NCBI GenBank assembly: GCA_003426165.1 | Contig: QUAH01000011.1 | Coordinates: forward strand, 1-64,000 | Direction: 5' to 3' | Length of the DNA stretch: 64,000 nt | From: Candidatus Saccharicenans subterraneus | Lineage (GTDB): Bacteria > Acidobacteriota > Aminicenantia > Aminicenantales > Saccharicenantaceae | In this document: positions 36,246 through 44,699 of the stretch, one piece after another | How positions within the stretch are numbered: the stretch's first letter is position 1 | Layout: each line of letters starts with the position of its first letter | Position numbers and translations under genes: made by a program | The notes under the pieces: generated by a model | Databases searched by the model: none | Told to the model about the DNA's origin: nothing | What the model saw: the letters and a program-made list of their open reading frames with translations, nothing else

Positions 36246-38708
36246 TCAGCCTTTCTTTCGGCCAGCACCCTTTTTCCGCCGCTTCGCCTTAGCCCCGACC
36301 ACCACCACGTCCTTGGAAAAAGGCCGGGCCAGGGCTTCCCGGAAGACCTGCTTGATGTCTTCCACGAAGATGAACTGCATTTCCTGGCGGATCTTGGCCG
36401 GGATGTCAACCAGGTCCTTTTTATTGGGCAGCGGTAGGATCATCTTTTTGATGCCGGCCCGCTGGGCGGCCAGGACCTTCTCTTTTATCCCGCCCACCGG
36501 AAGCACGTTTCCCCTCAGGGTTATCTCGCCGGTCATGGCCACGTTCCAGCGCACCGGGATGTTGGTGCAAACCGAGATGAAGGCGGTGGCGATGGTCACC
36601 CCGGCCGAGGGCCCGTCCTTGGGAATGGCCCCTTCCGGTATGTGGATATGAAAATCATTCTCCATGAAAATCCTGGGGTCGATGCCGAATTCCCTGGCAT
36701 GGGCCCGGGCATAGCTCAGGGCGGCCTGGGCCGATTCCTTCATGACTTCACCCAGGGAGCCGGTCAGCATCAGGTTGCCCTTGCCCTGCATCCGGGTGGC
36801 CTCGACAAACAGGATTTCGCCGCCGGCCGCTGTCCAGGCCACGCCGGTGGCCACGCCCACCTGGTCCTTCTTGGTGAGCTGGTCGCGGAAAATCTTGGGC
36901 GGGCCCAGGAACTTTTCTATGTTCTGGGCAGTCACCCTAACCTTTCTCTTTTTTCCCTCGGCGATCTGCCGGGCCACCTTGCGGCAGACGGTAGCTATTT
37001 CCCTCTCCAGGTTGCGGACGCCGGCTTCCCGGGTGTACTGGGAAATTATGGCCTTAACCGCCGCCTCGGAAATGTCGATGGCCTCGGGCTTTAAGGCGTG
37101 CTCGGCAATCTGCTTGGGGATTAGATGCCGGATGGCAATCTGCAGCTTCTCTTCCTCGGTATAGCCGGGAAGCTCGATGACTTCCATCCGGTCGCGGAAG
37201 GCCGGCTGGATGGGGTCGAGCAGGTTGGCCGTGGTGATGAACATGACCCGGGACAGGTCGAAGGGCACTCCCAGGTAATGGTCTAAGAAGCTGTTGTTCT
37301 GCTCGGGGTCGAGCACTTCCAGCAGGGCCGAGGACGGGTCGCCCCGGAAATCAGCCCCGATCTTATCCACCTCGTCCATCATGAAAACCGGGTTGTTGGA
37401 ACCGGCCCGGCGCAGTCCCTGGATGATTTTGCCGGGCATGGCCCCGACGTAGGTCCGGCGGTGGCCACGGATTTCCGCTTCGTCGTGAACGCCACCCAAA
37501 GAAATCCGGACAAACTTCCGGCCGAGGGCCCGGGCGATGGACTTCCCGAGCGAGGTTTTCCCCACGCCCGGCGGCCCCACAAAGCACAGGATGGGTCCCT
37601 TGAGCTTCTTGGAAAGCTTCCTGACGCTCAGGTACTCTATGATTCTTTCCTTGACCTTCTCCAGGCCGTAATGGTCCTCGTCCAGGATCTTCTTGGCCAT
37701 CTTCAGGTCCAGGTTGTCCTTGGTGCTGATGTCCCAGGGCAGGGAAAACATCCAGTCCAGGTAATTCCTGATGACGGCAGTCTCGGCCGATTCCGGGTGC
37801 ATCTGGCCCAGGCGGCTGATCTGTTTTTCCAGTTCTTCCCGGACCTCGTCACTGACCCTGAGTTTTTTCAGCTTCTCCTGGTAGGCCTTGATTTCTTCCT
37901 GGAGCTCTGAGCCTTCGCCCAGTTCCTTCTGGATGGCCTTCATCTGCTGGCGCAAAAAGTACTGGCGCTGGAGCTTGTCCAGCTCTCCCCGGGCCTCGTT
38001 GGAAATCTTGGACTGCATCTCCAGGAGCTCCAGCTCGCGGACCAGGAGCTCGTAGACCCGCTTCAGCCTCAGCACCGGGTCGACAATTTCCAGGACTTCC
38101 TGGGCCTCCTTGACCTTGAGCTCCAGGTTGGAGGCGGTCAGGTCGGCCAGCCGACCCGGGTCCTCCAGGTTGGCGGCAATGACCAGGATTTCAGGCTGGA
38201 TGGACTTACCCAGGGAGGTGGCTTTTTCCAGGCCGGAGCGGACATTCCTGATCAGGGCTTCGAGCTCAATGGATTTCTCGGCCGGCTCGGGCTCCTGCAG
38301 GGTAACTATCCTGGCCTGGATGAAAGGTCCTTCGTCCTCGAAGGTCTCAATCCTGGCCCGGACCAGGCCCTGGGCCAGAATCCTGATGCGCCCGTCGGGC
38401 AGCTTCAGCATGCGCATGATGAGGGCCACCGTGCCCACTTCAAAGACGTCTTCCCGCTTGGGCTCCTCGATCTCCATGTCCTTCTGGGTGAGCAGCAGGA
38501 TCATGCGGTTGGTGGACAGGCTGTAATCTATGGCCGCCTTGGATTTTTCCCGGCCGACGTAGAGCGGGGCAATCATGTAAGGAAAGATCACCACGTCCCT
38601 GAGCAGGAGAACGGGCAGTTTGTCAGGGACCTGCAGTTTCTGCTGCTGCTCCTCGGTCAGGCCGTTGACCGCCTCTTCCGGGGAATTATCGAACTCGGAC
38701 ATCCTCAA
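36246..38708 (-). CDS. lon: ATP-dependent protease Lon
   Basis: The 820-residue protein has the N-terminal LAN substrate-binding domain (LPVLLLRDVVIFPYM), a coiled-coil segment, an AAA+ module (Walker A GPPGVGKTSLGKS, Walker B PVFMMDEVDKIG) and the Lon protease domain. That domain has catalytic Ser701 in KDGPSAGVT and Lys744 in GGIKEKVLAA, 43 residues apart as in E. coli Lon. It degrades damaged and regulatory proteins. The C-terminus ends in a lysine/arginine-rich tail (KAKRRKKGAGRKKG) that could contact DNA or polyanions. It is the last gene of a minus-strand run with UPF0104, nrdR and hsp20, overlapping hsp20 by four bases. Confidence 0.97.
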   Translation of the reverse strand: MRMSEFDNSPEEAVNGLTEEQQQKLQVPDKLPVLLLRDVVIFPYMIAPLYVGREKSKAAIDYSLSTNRMILLLTQKDMEIEEPKREDVFEVGTVALIMRMLKLPDGRIRILAQGLVRARIETFEDEGPFIQARIVTLQEPEPAEKSIELEALIRNVRSGLEKATSLGKSIQPEILVIAANLEDPGRLADLTASNLELKVKEAQEVLEIVDPVLRLKRVYELLVRELELLEMQSKISNEARGELDKLQRQYFLRQQMKAIQKELGEGSELQEEIKAYQEKLKKLRVSDEVREELEKQISRLGQMHPESAETAVIRNYLDWMFSLPWDISTKDNLDLKMAKKILDEDHYGLEKVKERIIEYLSVRKLSKKLKGPILCFVGPPGVGKTSLGKSIARALGRKFVRISLGGVHDEAEIRGHRRTYVGAMPGKIIQGLRRAGSNNPVFMMDEVDKIGADFRGDPSSALLEVLDPEQNNSFLDHYLGVPFDLSRVMFITTANLLDPIQPAFRDRMEVIELPGYTEEEKLQIAIRHLIPKQIAEHALKPEAIDISEAAVKAIISQYTREAGVRNLEREIATVCRKVARQIAEGKKRKVRVTAQNIEKFLGPPKIFRDQLTKKDQVGVATGVAWTAAGGEILFVEATRMQGKGNLMLTGSLGEVMKESAQAALSYARAHAREFGIDPRIFMENDFHIHIPEGAIPKDGPSAGVTIATAFISVCTNIPVRWNVAMTGEITLRGNVLPVGGIKEKVLAAQRAGIKKMILPLPNKKDLVDIPAKIRQEMQFIFVEDIKQVFREALARPFSKDVVVVGAKAKRRKKGAGRKKG

Positions 38709-39169
38709 CCTCCTTGGTCTTCGTCCTTTCTTGTCTGAACCTTGACCTCGATTTCTCTGGTGGTTTTTTGCTGCTTCCTGAGAACGATGGTCAGCACGCC
38801 GTTTTCCAGAGAGGCCCGGGTGTCTTCCGAGGACACCCAGACCGGCAACACGATTTCCTTGTGAAAGAAACCCATCTCCCTTTCCAGGCGATGGAAACGC
38901 AGCCGGGAGGCTTCAACCACCTCTTTCTTCAGGCCGCTGACCTCCAGGCGGTTGCCCCACTGGACAATTCGCAGGTTCCTGGCCGGGACTCCGGGCACTT
39001 CCACCTCCACCACCACTTCCTCATCCTTCTCGTAGACATCAACCGCCGGCTCCCAGGCCAGGTAGGGGCTGCCCAGGCTTTCCCGCCTGAACATTATCTC
39101 GCCGCCGGCGCCCTTGATCTGGGTTTCGACTTTGAAAATTCTGGCTACCGGTTTAATTTTCCTTTTCAT
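38705..39169 (-). CDS. Small heat shock protein, Hsp20/alpha-crystallin family
   Basis: A 154-residue chaperone with the alpha-crystallin domain at about residues 38-140. Features are EPAVDVYEKDEEVVVEVEVPGV, GNRLEVSGLKKEV, FHREIV-like FFHKEIVLPVWV, and the A-x-x-x-N-G-V-L motif as ASLENGVLTIVL. It prevents aggregation of unfolded proteins without ATP. Its stop overlaps the start of lon (ATGA), so the holdase and the protease are made together, a sensible stress pairing. Confidence 0.93.
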   Translation of the reverse strand: MKRKIKPVARIFKVETQIKGAGGEIMFRRESLGSPYLAWEPAVDVYEKDEEVVVEVEVPGVPARNLRIVQWGNRLEVSGLKKEVVEASRLRFHRLEREMGFFHKEIVLPVWVSSEDTRASLENGVLTIVLRKQQKTTREIEVKVQTRKDEDQGG

Positions 39170-39190
39170 GGGTGTCGGAGAACGCTGGCT

Positions 39191-39646
39191 TTATTTTTCT
39201 TTAAGCAGGTTTTCCAGCACATGCTTAAATTCTACCACATCCTTGAACTCGCGGTAGACCGAGGCAAACCGGATATAGGCAACCTTATCCAGGGCCTTGA
39301 GCCTTTCCATGACTATCTGGCCTATTTCCGAAGATTCCATCTCCTTGTCCGGCCGGTCCTGGAGGATGGATTCGATTTCTTCCACGATCTCCTCGAGCTG
39401 GCTGATCTGGATGGGTCGCTTCTCGCAGGCCTTCATCATCCCCCGGAGCAGCTTCTGGCTATCAAAGGGCTGCCGGGTGCCATCCTTTTTGACCACCATG
39501 TAGGGCAGCTGTTCCAGCCGCTCGTAGGTGGTAAAGCGCTTCTTGCAGGACAGGCATTCCCGCCGGCGCCTGATGGACATGCCTTTCTGGCTTTCCCTGG
39601 AGTCGATGACCTTGCTCTCGAGAAAACCGCAGTAGGGGCAGCGCAT
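39191..39646 (-). CDS. nrdR: Transcriptional repressor NrdR
   Basis: A 151-residue regulator of ribonucleotide reductase genes. The start MRCPYCGFLESKVIDSR holds the first zinc pair (CPYC), followed by RRRECLSCKKRFTTYE with the second (CLSC). The ATP-cone lies at about 49-139 (MVVKKDGTRQPFD, IRFASVYREFKD). It senses ATP/dATP and represses nrd promoters by binding NrdR boxes. An open frame extends upstream to 39727, but the zinc ribbon fixes the start at 39646, where the ATG overlaps the stop of the upstream UPF0104 gene by one base. Confidence 0.96.
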   Translation of the reverse strand: MRCPYCGFLESKVIDSRESQKGMSIRRRRECLSCKKRFTTYERLEQLPYMVVKKDGTRQPFDSQKLLRGMMKACEKRPIQISQLEEIVEEIESILQDRPDKEMESSEIGQIVMERLKALDKVAYIRFASVYREFKDVVEFKHVLENLLKEK

Positions 39647-40671
39647 CAGCTCTGTCCTTCTCCCATTTTCCTGGCCTGGAACAGGCTCAGGCCGTTTCTC
39701 CATAATATAACATAACCGAGGAGGCATGTCACCACGAACTGCAGGGAATGGATGACGATGGTCAGGCCCACGGCCCGGTCCGGGTCCATCCCGTACAGGC
39801 TGGTCAGGGCCAGCTTGCTGAAGTAATCAAAACCGCCGGCCATGCCCGGGGTGGGAATGGAGGCCCCGATCATGGTCAGGAAGATATAGGGGACGATGAA
39901 GAAATAGGGAATTTTCAGGCCGTAGCCGGTATAAAAGACCCAGTACAGGAGCGATATCCCCAGCCAGACCACCAGGGACAGGCCAAAATAGCCCAGCAGC
40001 CGCCAGAAGGAATGGAAGAACTTCAGGCCCTCTATGAATTCCTGTCCGAACTTCTCGATGCCCGGCCGGACCCTGGCCGGGAATGGACGTCCGATGAAAC
40101 GAAAGAGGCCGCTGGCTCGGTCCTTCAGAAAGTACAGGGTTATGATGATCAGGAAGAGCACGGCGGCCAGGACCAGCCCGAGCTTGCCCCAGAAATAGAG
40201 CCGGTTGAGGTCCTCGGGGTCAAGCTCCAGGGTGTGCCGGAAAAATGGCCTGGTCAGCAGGAAAGTCCCGAGAAGGAAGCAGTTGGTGAACAGGTCAAAG
40301 GTCCTTTCCACCACGATCGTTCCCATCAGGTAGCCGGCACTTAGTTTCTCGGCCCTGGCCAGGTAGATGGGCCGGACCACCTCCCCCACCCTGGCCGGGA
40401 AGAGCAGGGTCACGGTGAAGCCGACGGTGGTGGCCTCGACCGCCTTGCCGAACCGGAGGTCGGGCTTGACCGGGTGCAGCAGGAACTTCCATCTTATGGA
40501 CCTGGTCACCAGGTGAAGCGGGCCCAGCATGATGGTCAGGATGAGGAAGGGAAGCCGGAATTCCCGGAGATACTTCCAGACTTCGTTCCAGTGGACACTT
40601 TTGAAGAAAAAGTACAGGAAGACGGCCGTCAGAAGAAATATTATGAGGTAGTGAAGCCGGTTTCTGGTCAT
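39646..40671 (-). CDS. UPF0104/LPG-synthase-TM-like integral membrane protein
   Basis: A 341-residue membrane protein with about 8 hydrophobic segments. It carries the family's conserved patches, such as TRSIRWKFLLHPVKPDLRFG, LLFPARVGEVVRPIYLAR (PxRxGE motif) and TIVVERTFDLFTN (ERxxDL). This matches the UPF0104/AglD-like proteins and the flippase domain of lysylphosphatidylglycerol synthase (MprF), but there is no aminoacyl-transferase domain. It likely moves or handles a lipid in the inner membrane. First gene of the operon with nrdR, hsp20 and lon; its start lies close to the divergent tRNA-Gln promoter. Confidence 0.85.
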   Translation of the reverse strand: MTRNRLHYLIIFLLTAVFLYFFFKSVHWNEVWKYLREFRLPFLILTIMLGPLHLVTRSIRWKFLLHPVKPDLRFGKAVEATTVGFTVTLLFPARVGEVVRPIYLARAEKLSAGYLMGTIVVERTFDLFTNCFLLGTFLLTRPFFRHTLELDPEDLNRLYFWGKLGLVLAAVLFLIIITLYFLKDRASGLFRFIGRPFPARVRPGIEKFGQEFIEGLKFFHSFWRLLGYFGLSLVVWLGISLLYWVFYTGYGLKIPYFFIVPYIFLTMIGASIPTPGMAGGFDYFSKLALTSLYGMDPDRAVGLTIVIHSLQFVVTCLLGYVILWRNGLSLFQARKMGEGQS

Positions 40672-40750
40672 CCCGGTATTCTTTCCGCCGCGAAATTTTA
40701 GCTTTCTATTATACAGGCAAGCCCCCCAACCTTCAATCTGCCCTCAGCCC

Positions 40751-40779
40751 TTGAAAAATCGGCCAAAATTGGCTATATT
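40751..40779 (+). promoter_or_regulatory. Promoter of tRNA-Gln
   Basis: TTGAAA at 40751-40756 and TATATT at 40774-40779 are 17 bases apart. Transcription would begin near 40786, five bases before the mature tRNA. Confidence 0.75.
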
Positions 40780-40790
40780 TAAGCAAGCGT

Positions 40791-40864
40791 TGGGAAGTCG
40801 TCCAACGGTAGGACACATGACTCTGGATCATGTTATCTAGGTTCGAATCCTAGCTTCCCAGCCA
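40791..40864 (+). tRNA. tRNA-Gln (anticodon CTG)
   Basis: The acceptor stem TGGGAAG/CTTCCCA encloses a D-arm (GTCCAACGGTAGGAC), anticodon stem CATGA/TCATG with loop CTCTGGA giving anticodon CTG, and T-arm AGGTTCGAATCCT. A discriminator G at 40861 is followed by an encoded CCA (40862-40864). The overall pattern matches bacterial tRNA-Gln. Confidence 0.96.
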
Positions 40865-40899
40865 ATCTCCCCCAAAACCCTCCTTCTTGTATTGACAAA

Positions 40900-40936
40900 G
40901 GCAGCTCCACCCCTCCGGAGCTGCCACTATTTTTAA
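40900..40936 (+). terminator. Intrinsic terminator after tRNA-Gln
   Basis: GGCAGCTCC (40900-40908) pairs perfectly with GGAGCTGCC (40917-40925) around an eight-base loop and is followed by ACTATTTTT. On the minus strand the same hairpin is followed by a short TTT, so it may also stop transcripts coming from galK. Confidence 0.8.
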
Positions 40937-41086
40937 AGTACAGCCGACGGCATCGGCGGTTACTATGCCCCCGTAAAACTTCCCCGGGCGGAAGCGGTAG
41001 TACTTCCTGCGGCCGGAATCCATGACCAGATTTTCCACCTGGAGCGACCGCCGCAGCGGGTCAAACGGCAGGCCCAGAGCCTTCAA
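40931..41086 (-). pseudogene. N-terminal remnant of a radical SAM protein
   Basis: Directly after galK, a TTG start with a GGGGGAAAGG ribosome site opens a frame. Its translation contains RKYYRFRPGKFYGG and ITADAVGC-like text (IVTADAVGCTLK). This matches the region leading into the CxxxCxxC iron-sulfur motif of radical SAM proteins of the YGGIATAD-VGC-x-LxC type. Only the first cysteine is kept; the frame then runs into the terminator hairpin and on into tRNA-Gln, so the catalytic core is missing. It is read here as a truncated gene, possibly cut when the tRNA/terminator segment was joined. The family match is from recall of the motif, not a search. Confidence 0.55.
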
Positions 41087-41107
41087 GACCTTTCCCCCGA
41101 AAAATTC

Positions 41108-42268
41108 TTAGCCCCCAAGAATTCTGGTCCCGGCTTCAATCCTGACCACGTGGATGGCCGGTTCACGCCCGGTTTCCCGCCGGTAATCGGCAGAAACCCT
41201 GGACCTGAATTCCTCAACGGCCCCGGCTTCTACCAGGCTTATGGTGCAGCCCCCGAAGCCGGCTCCCATCATCCGGGAGCCCAGCACCCCGGGAATTTTC
41301 AGGGCCGAGTCCACCAGCAGGTTTAACTCTGGCGAGCTGACTTCGTATTCATCGCGCAGGCCGCGATGCGATTCCTTCATCCTCTCCCCGAAAGAAATGA
41401 AGTCTGACCGGACGAGGTCCTGGCAGGCCAGGTCCACGCGCCCATTTTCTCTGACGACATAGGCACACCTCTTCCAGACCACCGGGTCAAATTCCGCCCG
41501 GTGCTCTTCCAGCATCTGCAGGCCGACATCGCGCAGGCTTTTTATTTCCGGGTAATAGCGCCGCAGAAGGCTTACCCCTTCCTCACACTGGCGGCGACGT
41601 ACGTTATACTCGGAAGAGGCCAGTTCCCGCCGCACCCCGGTATCGCTGATGATTACCCTGAGCTCGGACCGGTCAAAAGGATAGTACTCGTGGACCAGGT
41701 GGCGGCAGTCTATTTTCATGACCTTTCCCGGCTGCCCGTGAAGGTTGGCATACATGTCCATGATGCCGCATCTCAGGCCGACAAATTCATTCTCGGCTCT
41801 CTGGGCCAGCAGGGCCAGCGACAGCAGGTCAAGGTTGAGGCCGAAGAGATGGTTGACGGCAAAGGCCAGCCCGCCCTCCACCGCGGCCGAGGATGACATC
41901 CCCCCGCCGATGGGGACATTGCCGCCGAAGGCCAGGTCCAGCCCCCTGATGGCATGGCCACCTTTAAGAAACTGGTCCAGCACTCCCTGGAGATAATCCG
42001 GCCAGCGCCACTCCGACTTATGAAGATGGTCCAGGTCGGTTGTATAATCCTGGTCAAAATCCAGCGAATAGAAGCGGCAGCGCCGGTCGTCGCGCGGGGC
42101 CACGGCGAAAATTACCGCCCGGTCGGTGGCCCCGGGAAGCACGAAGCCCTCGTTGTAATCGGTATGCTCGCCTATTAGGTTGATCCTTCCGGGCGAGGCC
42201 AGAAGCAACGGCTTTCGGCCATACTTTTTCTCAAAACTCTTTTTAACGTTATCAATAAGTTTTTCCAT
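41108..42268 (-). CDS. galK: Galactokinase
   Basis: The 386-residue GHMP kinase phosphorylates galactose at C1. The galactokinase signature is GRINLIGEHTDYNEGFVLP near the N-terminus; the GHMP ATP-binding motif is VPIGGGMSSSAAVEGG (about 117-132), and the C-terminal motif is MMGAGFGGCTISLV. The substrate-specific GEHTDYN motif makes galactose the likely substrate. The start is taken at 42268, with AGGTGG just upstream; the frame is open to a GTG at 42277. No galT or galE is adjacent; the neighbours are gene remnants. Confidence 0.93.
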   Translation of the reverse strand: MEKLIDNVKKSFEKKYGRKPLLLASPGRINLIGEHTDYNEGFVLPGATDRAVIFAVAPRDDRRCRFYSLDFDQDYTTDLDHLHKSEWRWPDYLQGVLDQFLKGGHAIRGLDLAFGGNVPIGGGMSSSAAVEGGLAFAVNHLFGLNLDLLSLALLAQRAENEFVGLRCGIMDMYANLHGQPGKVMKIDCRHLVHEYYPFDRSELRVIISDTGVRRELASSEYNVRRRQCEEGVSLLRRYYPEIKSLRDVGLQMLEEHRAEFDPVVWKRCAYVVRENGRVDLACQDLVRSDFISFGERMKESHRGLRDEYEVSSPELNLLVDSALKIPGVLGSRMMGAGFGGCTISLVEAGAVEEFRSRVSADYRRETGREPAIHVVRIEAGTRILGG

Positions 42269-42437
42269 GATTACCACCTGGTTTTAGAAGTCGGGCAAAG
42301 CCACGGAAGATTAGAATTATCAGTTTGCTGCCGCTTTGTCAAAAAAAGACCATTTTGATCCGGGGACTAATCTCGAGAATATCAAGAGGGGAAAAAAATA
42401 CTCTATATAGTATCGGCAAGATTAAGTTGAGATAAAA
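42269..42437. other. Intergenic segment upstream of galK
   Basis: No gene or clear promoter is supported in this AT-leaning segment. Together with the remnant at 42438-42536 and the following 130 bases it makes a ~400-base stretch without an intact gene between galK and the glycosidase gene. Confidence 0.5.
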
Positions 42438-42536
42438 ATGGCAGCCAGAAAAAAAGAGAGCTTCGCGATAGGAAACCGATTAAAAAGAATATATTTCTTA
42501 GACCGTGGGATCAGGTCTGAAATTATCAAAAATTAA
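42438..42536 (+). pseudogene. Short remnant resembling the start of a WYL-type regulator
   Basis: A 32-codon frame reads MAARKKESFAIGNRLKRIYF then LDRGIRSEIIKN and stops. The RLKRIYFLDRxIRS pattern resembles the first helix of WYL-domain regulators with an N-terminal helix-turn-helix, which normally continue into a DNA-binding region and a ~200-residue WYL domain. Neither follows in any frame I could read. No good ribosome site is present. The match is from recall and short, so the identity is tentative; alternatively it is chance. Confidence 0.35.
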
Positions 42537-42666
42537 AGTAATCTAATTTTTTCTTCTGCCTGGAGGCAACGTTTCGACCAGCGAATTTGGCTAAGAGCCG
42601 AACATGGTAAATTTATATGGTCTGTCCTAATCGGGGTGATAAGGGCTAAGCTTCTCTCAGGAAACG

Positions 42667-43728
42667 TCACATCGGCAGCAGGAATCGCAAACGGAGAACC
42701 CGCTCGGCCGGTTTCCCGAAGGGAGAAAAGGAGGTGTCGTCGGGACCGCCGATGCTCAGGTCCGGGAACCACTGCCACCAGTACATGCCGGCCAGGTAGG
42801 GCCGTCCGGCCACCATCCGCAGGCCCGCCTCGTAACACTTGCGCTGCACCACCAGGTCCACCGGGCCTTCCTTCTGCCAGTCCCAGGGGCTCTGGGCCGC
42901 CCCCTGGACGCTGCGGTAGCCGATTTCGGTGATCAGCACGGGTTTTCCCCATTTCTCGGCGAGCGCCTTGATTTTCACCAGCAGCCTGGCCCAGCCATAA
43001 CAGAGGTCGGAAACCGAGGGATTGGTCTTGGAAGTCAGGATGGGATAAAGATCCTGCCCGATCAGGTCCAGGGCATCCCAGAAGGTCACCGCCTCGGGCC
43101 TGCTTTCCACCTGGTCATCGGCATAAACCAGGGGTCCGGAGTAGACCTGCCTGATTTCGGCAATAATCTGCCGCCAGTCCTGGGCCCGGGCCACGGTGCC
43201 GTCGAGCTCGCAGCCAACGCAGAACTGCTCGACCCCGGTGGCCGCGGCGATTCCAGCGTAGTGCAGTATGAACTGACGGTAAGAGCTCCACCACTGCTGC
43301 CAGGCCGCCTCGTTGTAGTAAAGGCCAATCTGGCCACGCCAGTGGTTGGGGTCGTTGAGCAGGTCGACATGCGGCTTGAGCATGACCTTCAGGCCCAGCT
43401 GGTGGGCATAATTGATCATGTGCACCACGGAATCATCGTTCGGAGTGTAAGCCCCGCTGTAATCGATGACCGTCGAATAAACATTATCCAGGTAACCCGT
43501 GGCCAGAAGGCTGACCCAGGTGGCATTGGTATTTTTCAGGTTCCGCATGGATTCTTCGGCCTGCCAGCCGTTATAAGCTTCGCGGGTATAGCCGGTAAAG
43601 GCCACTCCTTTTTGAAACTCCCTCAAACTCCGGACCTGTTTCAAGCTGATAGGACCGGAGAGAAAAGCCAGACCCGTGATCAGGGCCAAGGTCAGGGCAA
43701 GGATGGGAAGAGCGTATTTAAATTTCAT
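42667..43728 (-). CDS. Secreted or membrane-anchored glycoside hydrolase, GH113-like
   Basis: A 353-residue protein starting with a hydrophobic signal/anchor (YALPILALTLALITGLAFL) and continuing as a TIM barrel. Segments match the GH113 beta-mannanase group: KGVAFTGYTREAYNG near the mature N-terminus, GLKVMLKPHVDL, the acid/base region CVGCELDG, and the nucleophile region VLITEIGYRSVQGA with a following tryptophan-rich MYWWQWFPD. The two glutamates in these motifs are the expected catalytic pair. It probably hydrolyses mannan-type glycans in the periplasm or outside the cell. The start at 43728 is chosen because it begins the signal sequence; the frame is open to 43776. Confidence 0.8.
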   Translation of the reverse strand: MKFKYALPILALTLALITGLAFLSGPISLKQVRSLREFQKGVAFTGYTREAYNGWQAEESMRNLKNTNATWVSLLATGYLDNVYSTVIDYSGAYTPNDDSVVHMINYAHQLGLKVMLKPHVDLLNDPNHWRGQIGLYYNEAAWQQWWSSYRQFILHYAGIAAATGVEQFCVGCELDGTVARAQDWRQIIAEIRQVYSGPLVYADDQVESRPEAVTFWDALDLIGQDLYPILTSKTNPSVSDLCYGWARLLVKIKALAEKWGKPVLITEIGYRSVQGAAQSPWDWQKEGPVDLVVQRKCYEAGLRMVAGRPYLAGMYWWQWFPDLSIGGPDDTSFSPFGKPAERVLRLRFLLPM

Positions 43729-43859
43729 GTTGTCTCTCTTCCTATCTATGCTAACAAATTCCGGCCGGCGAAGCAAAATAGCAGTGAGAGACTTAATCGT
43801 TAATTTGACTTTAATTTTTCCGGGTGTTAACTTATAAACAGGGAAAAAGGAGCCTATTC

Positions 43860-44504
43860 ATGAATAAAAAAATTCTGTTCGTCCTGGCGCTCGTTTCCAT
43901 TCTTTCTTCGGCCTGTGGAGTCGGGATGCTGCCCTCAAGGGATTCCTGGTATGCCAAGCACTACTTCATCATGCAGGATTTTGAACGGGAAGCCTACAAG
44001 AAACTCACCACCGAAGGGCGGGTACAATTCCAGACCCTGTTCTGGGAAGCCCGACAGCCCGTGGCCAGGGAACAATTTGATACCCGTATTGCTTACATAG
44101 AACGGGTTTATAAAACAGAAAACAGGTCCCAGCCCTGGAACACCGACCGGGCCCGGGTTTACCTCTTAAACGGTCCCCCGGCTCAAATCGATTACCGGCA
44201 GAACACCGACTGGGCTACCACCATCCAGCAGACTACCGGAGCCACCGGCACCCGGGAAATGGGTGACCGGACCAACGAGGACATCCAGGCCAATACCGCC
44301 GAAGTCTGGGTCTATCCCTACGACAAGTATTTTGTGTATTACGTTTTCACTTTCTCGCCGCCCAGCACCTGGAGACTTAATCCCGCCACCTACCAGAACA
44401 ACCAGTACGTGCAGGCCCTGGAAAATCTCAACAAGGACCTGACCTTCGGAATAGTGGACGAGGAAGCCTACAAGGCCAAACTGGACGCTTTACCCCATAA
44501 ATAA
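43860..44504 (+). CDS. GWxTD-family lipoprotein (divergent motif)
   Basis: A 214-residue lipoprotein: the signal peptide FVLALVSILSSAC ends in a lipobox (LSSAC) with the acylated cysteine at about residue 19. The body resembles the GWxTD domain of Acidobacteriota-type proteins, seen as FQTLFWEARQP, FDTRIAYIERVY and WNTDRARVYLLNGPPAQID. The name-giving GWxTD reads PWNTD here. The C-terminal half holds EVWVYPYDKYFVYYVFTF, the usual following strand. Function of the family is unknown; the proteins are thought to act at the cell surface. AAGGAG precedes ATG 43860. A longer GWxTD protein with TPRs lies at 59486-61546. Confidence 0.75.
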   Translation: MNKKILFVLALVSILSSACGVGMLPSRDSWYAKHYFIMQDFEREAYKKLTTEGRVQFQTLFWEARQPVAREQFDTRIAYIERVYKTENRSQPWNTDRARVYLLNGPPAQIDYRQNTDWATTIQQTTGATGTREMGDRTNEDIQANTAEVWVYPYDKYFVYYVFTFSPPSTWRLNPATYQNNQYVQALENLNKDLTFGIVDEEAYKAKLDALPHK

Positions 44505-44510
44505 GAAAAG

Positions 44511-44583
44511 CAGCGCTACGGGGATTCGAACCCCGGTTTGATGGCTGAGAACCACCCGTCCTAGGCCTCTAGACGATAGCGCC
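44511..44583 (-). tRNA. tRNA-Glu (anticodon CTC)
   Basis: On the minus strand an acceptor stem GGCGCTA/TAGCGCT (first pair G-T) encloses the typical tRNA-Glu D-arm GTCTAGAGGCCTAGGAC, anticodon stem GGTGG/CCATC with loop TTCTCAG giving anticodon CTC, and T-arm GGGGTTCGAATCCCC. The discriminator is G; CCA is not encoded. Confidence 0.95.
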
Positions 44584-44594
44584 GCAAGGCTAAA

Positions 44595-44623
44595 AAAATA
44601 CCAGATTAGCCCGTTTCTGTCAA
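44595..44623 (-). promoter_or_regulatory. Promoter of tRNA-Glu
   Basis: On the minus strand a perfect TTGACA (44623-44618) and TATTTT (44600-44595) are 17 bases apart, with initiation expected about five bases before the tRNA. Confidence 0.75.
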
Positions 44624-44699
44624 TTGTTTTTGCCTATACTAAGATAACCGGTCTATGCTTTTTATAGACAACGGATAATGGCTGCGGTCACGCATCCTT

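Noticed and set aside
39647-39727. N-terminal extension of NrdR
   Set aside because: The zinc-ribbon start MRCPYC is invariant in the family, and the extension overlaps the upstream gene in another frame.
40850-41086. The full 78-codon frame after galK as an intact small protein
   Set aside because: Its second half runs through a terminator hairpin and into the tRNA-Gln gene; only the first part resembles a known family.
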